The notes under the pieces were generated by a model. It saw only the letters and a list, made by a program, of their open reading frames with translations. It ran no database searches and had not been told where the DNA came from. Of a DNA stretch of 36,943 bases, positions 23,291-29,666 are shown piece by piece. The DNA lies in assembly GCA_036496425.1 (NCBI GenBank), contig DASXLG010000036.1:1-36943 (forward strand), in the 5' to 3' direction. Position numbers and translations under genes: made by a program. The first letter of the stretch is position 1. Every line of letters starts with the position of its first letter. This stretch comes from Terriglobia bacterium (GTDB lineage: Bacteria; Acidobacteriota; Terriglobia; 20CM-2-55-15).

Positions 23291-23832
23291 TGGCGTTTGC
23301 TCCCGCTGAATTGTTACGCAGCGCAATCACACGAATTGCATGATCTGTTTCGAGTTGTGCCAAGGCTGGCTCGCCCGCTAATTGTCGCGCTGCTGCTGCT
23401 TTGTGATCACTTACGGATGTCCTCAATAAACTACCATGCACCGCCATCTCAAGCTTGAACGAAAATTCAGGGACAGACGGTCTTGCATTTTGCATGGCAT
23501 GGAAGTGGTAACCGCATACCACCCGCTCTTTTTGCCACAGCGACCTGATCATGAAAGTCTGCATCACCAGATGATGAAAAGCACTCAGGAAAAACCTGAT
23601 TTAAGAAGGTAAAAACCTTACATTGATGCGCAACAGTCTGAACTCTGCGAGCAACACGATGGTCGATGCCGCCGCGCGCCGCCGGCGTATTCATGTTTGC
23701 TTGCAGACGCGCTCTATGACCGCCCTCATTGGGGTACGAATGGCAGAGTTGGCCGCCTCAGCTCTGCTCGGCGCAGTGAGGTCAAAGAGTAGCCGGGTTC
23801 AATTGAGAATCGGATTCAGACGGTAAGCAGAG
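23291..23832. other. 542-bp region without a convincing gene
   Basis: Short open frames occur on both strands (longest about 110 codons) but have no family-like features, good starts or codon pattern like the neighbours. The right-hand side of the minus-strand MEDS operon probably holds its promoter (see 23335-23363). A weak stem AAGGT-AAAA-ACCTT is near 23606-23619. Nothing else was recognised. The region separates the MEDS-kinase operon from the 3' end of the Kai operon. Confidence 0.5.
23335..23363 (-). promoter_or_regulatory. Candidate sigma-70 promoter for the MEDS-kinase operon
   Basis: On the minus strand TTGGCA (23358-23363) and TGCAAT (23335-23340) are separated by exactly 17 nt, matching 4 of 6 positions at each box. 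The predicted start near 23328 would give a leader of about 38 nt before ATG 23290, with its Shine-Dalgarno in place. This is a by-eye match. Confidence 0.35.
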
Positions 23833-25566
23833 CTATTGGCGGTGGCGGCCGACGATGTTTTCGATGACGGTTACCAGCTCAGAGTATTCGAGGGGCTTCG
23901 CCACATGCATCTCGTACCCCGAGCGGAGCACGCGCAAGCGATCCTCGGTCCCGGCATACGCTGTGAGCGCGACAGCGGGAGTCCGTCCTCCACGGTCTGC
24001 GGGCAGGGTCCGGAGCGTCTGCATTAACTGATAGCCATCCGTGCCGGGCATCCCGATATCTGCGACGATCAAATCGAATTTCGATTCGTTCAGTGCTGCG
24101 AGAGCGCGTTCGGCGGAGGGAGCAACTGTTACGCTGGCTCCGGATCTTTCGAGCATGATCTTAACGAGATCGCGCGCATCGGGTTCATCGTCGACAGCAA
24201 GCACGCTGAGGCCTTTCAGCCGGTCCGAAGATTCAACATCCGGCAGCGCATTGCGGATGGCTTCGGGCCGGACGGCCTTGCCGGAATTGGGGCGATCGTG
24301 GCGTGAGACAAGCGGGAGTTTTACAATGAACGTCGCACCCTGTCCCTCTCCCTGACTATAGGCGTGGACCTCTCCTCCGTGAAGTTCGACCAGGTGCCGG
24401 ACAATACTGAGACCGAGGCCGAGCCCTCCATGCGAGCGCGTGATGGTCGAGTCCGCCTGACGGAAGCGGTCGAAAACAAGCGGCAGAAAGTCCTGCGTAA
24501 TGCCCTTCCCTGTATCCGCCACGACGATTTCAGCGTCGGATCCGAGGCGCCCGAGGCGTACTTCAATGGCCCCGCCGCGCGACGTGAACTTGATAGCGTT
24601 GGATACGAGATTCCAGACAATCTGCTGCAGGCGGTCGGCATCGGCGGAAATCTCACCAACCGCCGTGTTCAAAAGTTTAGTTATCCGGACGCCCTTCGCT
24701 CCGGCGGCAGGCTCGAGCGCGTCAATCGCGGCGTTGATATAGGCTACCGGATCGATAATGCGGACATCCAGACGGAGCTTACCTGTGATAATCCGTGAAA
24801 CATCGAGCAGGTCTTCAATGAGTTGCTTCTGAGCCCGCGCGTTCCGCTCGATCGTCTCCAGCGCGGCATTGATTTGTTCGGACTCGAAAGCTCCGGAACG
24901 TAGAATGCTGGCCCATCCCAATATCGCATTCAGCGGCGTGCGCAATTCGTGAGACACGGTAGCCAGGAATTCGTCCTTCAGCCGATTGGCAGCTTCAGCT
25001 TCGGCACGCGCCCTCCGTTCCATGACGAGCAGTGCTTCCCGTCTTTCGTGATGCTTTTGTGAAGTCAGGTCCGTAATCAGCGCACCGAGAGCAGCGCCAC
25101 TATCGGGAGGCAGCCTGTTGAATGTGATCAGAACAGGTATTGGAACGTTGTCTGCCCGTTGAATACGCACTTCGCCCTGGCTCGGCCCGCTTTTTCCCTT
25201 CTGGAGCGAATCCTGATATAACAAGCGGTCTTCGGCGAGGATTGCTTCGGTTAGAGGAAGGCCGATCAGTTCCTCCTGCTGCCTTCCGAGCATTTCCGCG
25301 AATCGCAAATTGCTGTATAAGACGGTTCCGTTATCATCCAGCGTTATTGCACCCTGCTGCATCTCCTCCACGAGCAGACGGTAAGGGCGGTCGGCGCTTT
25401 CAAGCGTGTAAATGCGATGTCCTGCCGGCGCCTGCACGACCAGGGCGTCGACGTCGCCGCTTTGTATTGCGCGGAGCGTCTCCTCGGCTTCTTCCAGCCG
25501 GCGCCGCAATTCGGCGATCTCTTCGTTGACCGTATCGCTTTCGGGACGCTTATATCGCAAGCTCAT
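23833..25566 (-). CDS. PAS hybrid histidine kinase coupled to kaiBC
   Basis: A 577-residue soluble kinase. An N-terminal coiled coil (about 12-38) precedes a PAS domain (about 58-172). HisKA has H206 in [12 protein letters not shown], and the ATPase domain has WNLVSNAIKFTS, DTGKGI and GLGLGLSI. A receiver (about 455-575) contains VDDEPD, VADIGMPGTDG and AKPLEYSE. Its ATG overlaps the stop of the second kaiB by 4 nt (ATGA), so it is the last cistron of the kaiC-kaiB-kaiB operon. Unlike cyanobacterial SasA it has no KaiB-like N-terminal domain, so Kai input would have to act through the PAS or coiled-coil part. It is the probable output kinase of the Kai system; that is inferred from gene order. 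Confidence 0.93.
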   Translation of the reverse strand: MSLRYKRPESDTVNEEIAELRRRLEEAEETLRAIQSGDVDALVVQAPAGHRIYTLESADRPYRLLVEEMQQGAITLDDNGTVLYSNLRFAEMLGRQQEELIGLPLTEAILAEDRLLYQDSLQKGKSGPSQGEVRIQRADNVPIPVLITFNRLPPDSGAALGALITDLTSQKHHERREALLVMERRARAEAEAANRLKDEFLATVSHELRTPLNAILGWASILRSGAFESEQINAALETIERNARAQKQLIEDLLDVSRIITGKLRLDVRIIDPVAYINAAIDALEPAAGAKGVRITKLLNTAVGEISADADRLQQIVWNLVSNAIKFTSRGGAIEVRLGRLGSDAEIVVADTGKGITQDFLPLVFDRFRQADSTITRSHGGLGLGLSIVRHLVELHGGEVHAYSQGEGQGATFIVKLPLVSRHDRPNSGKAVRPEAIRNALPDVESSDRLKGLSVLAVDDEPDARDLVKIMLERSGASVTVAPSAERALAALNESKFDLIVADIGMPGTDGYQLMQTLRTLPADRGGRTPAVALTAYAGTEDRLRVLRSGYEMHVAKPLEYSELVTVIENIVGRHRQ

Positions 25567-25910
25567 GATTCAGTCTTCCGGCGCAAATCCAACCCCAACA
25601 ACACCCGCTCCTCATCCGAGAGATTGCCGACGAACCGGCGCAGCGGTTTGGGCAGCTCCTTGATCAATGTAGGAACGGCGATGATTTGTTCGTCTTTCGC
25701 AAGACTGGGATTCTTATAAATATCGATTACTTCCAGTATATAACGGCCATGAAGGTGTTCCTCGCAGATGGCTCGGATCGTCGCAAGAGCCTCCATCGAG
25801 CGGGCGGTCATTCCGGTCAAATACAGCCGCAGGACATACTTTTCGTTCGAAGCATCTTTCAGAGCCTGCTCGAACTCCTTGGTCGCCTTGTATTTCTTCC
25901 CCGGCGCCAT
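25563..25910 (-). CDS. kaiB: KaiB-family protein (second copy)
   Basis: A 115-residue thioredoxin-like KaiB homologue. The hallmark stretches are YVLRLYLTGMT, ICEEHL, LEVIDIYKNP, the proline-rich turn VPTLIKELPKPLRR and NLSDEERVLLGLDL at the end. KaiB binds the KaiC CI ring after a fold switch and resets its phosphorylation. The TAATG junction with the first kaiB (1-nt overlap) and the ATGA overlap with the kinase gene show tight translational coupling. By eye it is roughly half identical to the other KaiB here, so the two probably have different partners. It differs at the normally conserved AGxT/S turn (TGMT). Confidence 0.9.
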   Translation of the reverse strand: MAPGKKYKATKEFEQALKDASNEKYVLRLYLTGMTARSMEALATIRAICEEHLHGRYILEVIDIYKNPSLAKDEQIIAVPTLIKELPKPLRRFVGNLSDEERVLLGLDLRRKTES

Positions 25911-26266
25911 TACTGGGCTCCCGGCGAACCGGCGCCGGGCCTTCCGGGCCTGAGCTGCAAGCCGATCAACGTTCGTTCTGTATTGCTCAGGTCGCCAACG
26001 ATTTTGCGCAGCGGTTCGGGAAGTTTTCGCACCAGCGTCGGAATAGCCACAATCTCATCGCCTGCGGCGAGTTGAGGATTCTCCAGAAGATCGATGACCT
26101 CGATCGAATATTGTCCCGGCAGGTACTCTTCGCAGATCTTTTTCAAATTGGAAAATGCAAACAATGACTTTGGCGACCGGCCGGCAACATACAACCGGAG
26201 TTCCCAGGGGAACTCTTTGGCAGCCCCGGCGCGTCCGGCGGGTTTCGATGGTTTCCTGTCTTTCAT
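25910..26266 (-). CDS. kaiB: KaiB-family protein (first copy)
   Basis: A 118-residue KaiB homologue with [49 protein letters not shown] and [15 protein letters not shown], followed by a short Gly/Pro-rich tail. It keeps the usual AG-S turn and the prolines needed for the fold switch, so it is the more canonical of the two copies. ATG 26266 overlaps the kaiC stop by 4 nt (ATGA). The N-terminal 18 residues are basic and Pro/Ala-rich, an extension not seen in typical KaiB. It probably binds the KaiC encoded just upstream. Confidence 0.92.
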   Translation of the reverse strand: MKDRKPSKPAGRAGAAKEFPWELRLYVAGRSPKSLFAFSNLKKICEEYLPGQYSIEVIDLLENPQLAAGDEIVAIPTLVRKLPEPLRKIVGDLSNTERTLIGLQLRPGRPGAGSPGAQ

Positions 26267-28017
26267 TTGCGGCGGCCCCGGCGCGGGAGGTGGAGATCTT
26301 CCGCGTCTCGATCTGCCTGACGGCTGACCGACATGCGTTCGCGGTCGTCTTGAACAACCTGTTCCTGACTCTTGAGTTGTTCGATCAGGCGCGCGGCCTC
26401 TGCCTCTTCGACTTCAAATTCCTTTCGCAGCGAGGCAATCTGCGCCTCCACGGCCGTGCGCCGGCGGCCGAGATCCCGCTGCCTGGCTTCGATTTCCTCT
26501 TCTCTCACTTTAGCCTCGGCCTTCTCGCGAGCCTCCTGCGACTTTCTGGCTGAACCTGTAAGCACGCCTTCGGACCCCAGGTACACATCCTGCAATTCGA
26601 TGCCATGATCGGTCAGCAAAAACTCGCGCACCTGGTTGGAGTGCTCCATGCCACGCGATTTGAGAACGTACAGCAGCCGGTTTCGTTCCCCGCCATTCTC
26701 AACGTCCCGAAGCAGCAGCCAGGTGTCTACGAGCGATGAAACATCGACATCGGTCTGTTCCAGATAGCCCTCTTTATCGGAGGTCAGACTCGTCAGCAAT
26801 GCAGTGATATTTTTCATTTTCAGGAAGTCGATAAGACGCGTCAGCATGGTTGAGGCATCTCTGCGGGTTCCTGCCCGGATGACACTGCTGATGGGATCGA
26901 AAACGACGACCTGCGGTTGTAAGTCCTCGACCTGTTTGTGAACGGTCGCCAGATGTAATTCCAGCCCCTGGGAAGTCGCACGTTCAGATCGCAAGACCAG
27001 AAGGCCCTGCTTGATCCAGGGAGCCAGGTCCAATCCGATCGAACGCATGTTGCGGCTGAGTTGGCCCGGCGACTCCTCCAGAGAAAGATACAGACAGCGT
27101 TCGCCCCTTTTGCAGGTTGCATCCACAAACTGTGAAGCGATGCTGGTTTTCCCCCCTTCCGCCGAACCCGACACCAGCACGGTGGTGCCGCGATAATAGC
27201 CGCGGCCGCCTAACATGGCATCCAATCGAGGTATCCCCGTGGTGATCCGTTCGTTGCTGGCGGCGTGTTGCAGGCCGAGTGAAGTGATGGGTAAAACGCT
27301 GAAACCTTTTTCGTCGATCAGAAACGGGTACTCGTTGGTTCCGTGAACCGATCCCCGGTATTTGACAACTCTGATCCGGCGCGTCGCAATCTCGTCGATC
27401 ACGCGGTGGTCGAGGACGATCACACAGTCGGAGACGTACTCTTCCAGCCCGTGGCGGGTGAGAGTACCGGCGCCCCGTTCTCCGGTAATAACGGCCGTTA
27501 CACCCTTCTCTTTCAACCAGCGGAACAGGCGGCGGAGTTCAGCCCGCAAAATTCCTTCATTGGATAAGCCGCTGAACAAGGTCTCGATCGTATCCAGCGC
27601 CACGCGTTTGGCGCCAATCGAATCGATGGCATGGCCGAGCCGGATGAACAATCCCTCCAGATCGTAATCCCCGGTCTCCTCGATTTCATGACGCTCGACA
27701 CGAACGAAGTCAATGGCGAGTTTTTTCTGCTTGACCAGGGCTTCCAGATCGAAACCCAGCGATCGGACGTTTTGCGCCAATTCCCCGGCAGTTTCCTCGA
27801 AGGACATGAAGACGCCGGGCTCGCCGTACTGTGTGGCGCCGCGGACCAGGAACTCCATCGAAAGCAGAGTCTTTCCACAGCCTGCACCACCGCATACGAG
27901 CGTCGGCCGCCCCCGGGGAAGTCCACCCCCGGTAAGCTCATCTAATCCCTCGATCCCGGTTTTGGCTTTCGGAAACTGTTTTGCCAGCTCCCCGCGACTC
28001 TGAGTTGTCTTTGACAT
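26263..28017 (-). CDS. kaiC: KaiC-family ATPase with C-terminal coiled coil
   Basis: A 584-residue double RecA-type ATPase. CI has Walker A GGAGCGKT (43-50), catalytic E74-E75 (SFEET) and Walker B ending at D142. CII has Walker A GSAEGGKT (284-291), E314-E315 (SLEES) and Walker B VVVFD (D374). At the place of the cyanobacterial phospho-sites S431-T432 it has S427-S428 (DVSSLVDTW). Cyanobacterial KaiC is about 519 residues; here the tail is extended by a heptad-like, E/R/A-rich coiled coil (about 492-562) and a basic end, in place of the KaiA-binding tail. No kaiA is nearby. KaiCs with such a tail, for example in Rhodobacter, are known to work without KaiA. It is the first gene of the kaiC-kaiB-kaiB-kinase operon. 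Confidence 0.95.
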   Translation of the reverse strand: MSKTTQSRGELAKQFPKAKTGIEGLDELTGGGLPRGRPTLVCGGAGCGKTLLSMEFLVRGATQYGEPGVFMSFEETAGELAQNVRSLGFDLEALVKQKKLAIDFVRVERHEIEETGDYDLEGLFIRLGHAIDSIGAKRVALDTIETLFSGLSNEGILRAELRRLFRWLKEKGVTAVITGERGAGTLTRHGLEEYVSDCVIVLDHRVIDEIATRRIRVVKYRGSVHGTNEYPFLIDEKGFSVLPITSLGLQHAASNERITTGIPRLDAMLGGRGYYRGTTVLVSGSAEGGKTSIASQFVDATCKRGERCLYLSLEESPGQLSRNMRSIGLDLAPWIKQGLLVLRSERATSQGLELHLATVHKQVEDLQPQVVVFDPISSVIRAGTRRDASTMLTRLIDFLKMKNITALLTSLTSDKEGYLEQTDVDVSSLVDTWLLLRDVENGGERNRLLYVLKSRGMEHSNQVREFLLTDHGIELQDVYLGSEGVLTGSARKSQEAREKAEAKVREEEIEARQRDLGRRRTAVEAQIASLRKEFEVEEAEAARLIEQLKSQEQVVQDDRERMSVSRQADRDAEDLHLPRRGRRK

Positions 28018-28079
28018 GGGCAGTCTGTTGGCGAAGTGACACGAATCAGTGGCACAAATAAAAATGGACTACATATATG

Positions 28080-28107
28080 AATATATACCGCGGGGGCCGG
28101 CGAACAA
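28080..28107 (-). promoter_or_regulatory. Candidate promoter of the kai operon
   Basis: On the minus strand TTGTTC (28102-28107) and TATATT (28080-28085) are 16 nt apart. The -10 matches 5 of 6 positions and the -35 is weak. The -10 lies in a short TA-rich near-palindrome (TATATATTCATATATG). The predicted leader is about 56 nt. No Shine-Dalgarno is visible before kaiC, so initiation may be weak or leader-dependent. The 102-nt gap to the upstream peptidase gene leaves read-through possible. Confidence 0.4.
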
Positions 28108-28119
28108 TAGAAAACGAAG

Positions 28120-29226
28120 TCAGCCAGCCGCCGCTATGCCGCAATGGCGTGCAGCTGCCATGAGACTGCGAAGCTCCTGATGGCGTTGTGCGAAGGGCTT
28201 TTTGGATAGGACTTCGACGGCAGCGTTGAATTTCGGGATATCGCCGCCGTTCTGCTGAAGCAAACGCTGGAAAGGCGGCAAGTAGTCATAGTAATTGGCG
28301 ACGGTGTTGAGTTTGGCGTTATTCAGGTCGCGCGCGAACCAGTCATCGTAGCCGGAATAGCCGCCCCACTTTGTCTTGAGTTCCTCATATTGATGGCGCA
28401 AATCATCGAAAACGCGCTGTTTCTCGCGGCGCAATTCGGCTGGCGGGCCCGGCGGGGTTCGAGCAGCCGTGACGCTGCCGTCCTTACCTACCATGTCGCC
28501 GTACACTTTTTCCAGCAGGGCGCGGGCGTCCATGACCAGGTGCACGAACTCGTCATCGCGTTGGATTGCGGCGTTATATTGCTCCAACAGACTGGTTTCG
28601 CCCCTTGAGCGCAGCCAGAGCCGCGCGCCTTCCTGGCCGACGGTTGTCGCGTAGGCTTCATTGAAGTCGGTATCACCGGCGGCAAAAATGCGCTTGTGGG
28701 CAAGTTCGTGGAACAGCAGTTCAGCCAACTCCGCTTCGGTGTTGTCGATGAACGTACTCAGCAGGGGATCCTTGAACCAGCCAAGCGTGGAGTAGGCATC
28801 GACGCCGTCGACGTATACGTCGAATCCCTTTTTTGCCAGACCTTTACCGTAATCGTTTGCGCTCTTCTCGGAAAAATAGCCGCGGTACTCGAGGCTCCCG
28901 ACGAAGGGATACCGCCAGGCCTTGGGCTGAAGTGAAAATTCCGGCGCTGCCTGGACGTCCCAGACGACATACTTCCGGTGCACCTCGACATACTTATCGT
29001 AATCGCCATCGACTGGAAGTTTGAGCTCATTCATGGCGAACTGGCGGAGTTGCTGGACGAGCTGCAATTGTTGCCGGAGCTTTTCGGGCGTTTTGGCTTC
29101 GGCAATCAGTTTATCTATCGATTGACGGTGCGTGAGCAGCTGGACCTCACCGTGAATGGCTTGCAGGTAATAGCCAAACGGCAGAATCGCCAACCAGACC
29201 AGGCAGAGACTTAAAATACCGTTCAC
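28120..29226 (-). CDS. Predicted zinc aminopeptidase (Aminopep family)
   Basis: A 368-residue protein with a zinc-binding HELAH motif (about residue 174, ELLFHELAHKRIF) and a downstream glutamate region FNEAYATTVG, the layout of the predicted aminopeptidases of the Aminopep family. The N-terminus (MNGILSLCLVWLAIL) is a hydrophobic anchor or signal followed by GYYLQAIHGEVQLL, a family landmark. In most relatives a lipobox cysteine stands just before this stretch, and here the only cysteine is at residue 8. The start is GTG 29226, since an in-frame TGA lies directly upstream. It is probably an envelope-located peptidase. It is upstream of kaiC on the same strand, but a link in function is not evident. 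Confidence 0.85.
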   Translation of the reverse strand: MNGILSLCLVWLAILPFGYYLQAIHGEVQLLTHRQSIDKLIAEAKTPEKLRQQLQLVQQLRQFAMNELKLPVDGDYDKYVEVHRKYVVWDVQAAPEFSLQPKAWRYPFVGSLEYRGYFSEKSANDYGKGLAKKGFDVYVDGVDAYSTLGWFKDPLLSTFIDNTEAELAELLFHELAHKRIFAAGDTDFNEAYATTVGQEGARLWLRSRGETSLLEQYNAAIQRDDEFVHLVMDARALLEKVYGDMVGKDGSVTAARTPPGPPAELRREKQRVFDDLRHQYEELKTKWGGYSGYDDWFARDLNNAKLNTVANYYDYLPPFQRLLQQNGGDIPKFNAAVEVLSKKPFAQRHQELRSLMAAARHCGIAAAG

Positions 29227-29257
29227 TCAAAAAAGCATAGCGCTTTTCGCAGGCGTC

Positions 29258-29332
29258 CTCCCATCGATACACGATGGGAGTTGACACCCACGCCTGATTT
29301 ATCAGATCATTCTCCCATCGACAAGCGATGGA
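29258..29332 (+). promoter_or_regulatory. PadR promoter bracketed by two matching dyads (probable operators)
   Basis: Dyad 1 (29258-29280) is CTCCCATCG-N5-CGATGGGAG, a perfect 9-bp inverted repeat. Dyad 2 (29312-29332) repeats the left arm exactly with the same 5-nt spacer and a right arm that pairs over 6 bp (CGATGG). TTGACA (29281-29286) directly follows dyad 1, and GATCAT, 18 nt later (29305-29310), is a possible -10 just before dyad 2. Dyad 2 runs into the ATG of padR (29328-29330). The dyads are 54 bp apart, about five helical turns. This is the arrangement of a repressor that controls its own operon and is the strongest regulatory signal in the window. Confidence 0.65.
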
Positions 29333-29654
29333 AACACAAAATCTACTGCCCGGCACGCTCGATCTCTTGATTTTGAAAACCCTGACGCAAGGCTCGAAAC
29401 ACGGCTACGCGATCGCGGAACATCTCCGCGCCGTTTCCGATGACGTGCTTCAGGTGGGCGAAAGCTCTCTGTATCCGGCCCTGCAGAGGTTGCTGGTCAA
29501 TGGCTGGGTGAAGGCGGAATGGGGCGCATCGGAAAACAACCGGCGCGCCCGTTATTACACGCTGACGGCGGGCGGCCGCAAGCAGTTGCGCTTCGAAGAA
29601 CAGGATTTCGACCGGATGATTGCCGCAATCCGGAAAGTCCTGCAGACCGCTTGA
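29328..29654 (+). CDS. PadR-family transcriptional regulator
   Basis: A 108-residue winged-helix repressor of the short PadR type. LLPGTLDLLILKTL at the N-terminus, the recognition helix region ESSLYPALQRLLVNGWV and the wing NRRARYYTLTAGGRKQL are diagnostic. The C-terminal helix (FDRMIAAIRKVL) would make the dimer. It is followed 12 nt later by an ADOP permease, a pairing that is very common in Acidobacteriota. Its start codon lies within one of two matching dyads, so it probably represses its own operon. Its inducer is unknown. Confidence 0.93.
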   Translation: METQNLLPGTLDLLILKTLTQGSKHGYAIAEHLRAVSDDVLQVGESSLYPALQRLLVNGWVKAEWGASENNRRARYYTLTAGGRKQLRFEEQDFDRMIAAIRKVLQTA

Positions 29655-29666
29655 GGATCGGATTCT

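Noticed and set aside
23467-23826. Short open frames in the gap between the MEDS operon and the Kai operon
   Set aside because: None has a good start signal, motif or composition like the neighbouring genes.
29231-29247. Small dyad AAAAGC-N5-GCTTTT upstream of the peptidase gene
   Set aside because: It has the same 5-nt spacer as the padR dyads but an unrelated arm sequence and an AT-rich, low-information core. It could be chance, so it is not claimed as an operator.
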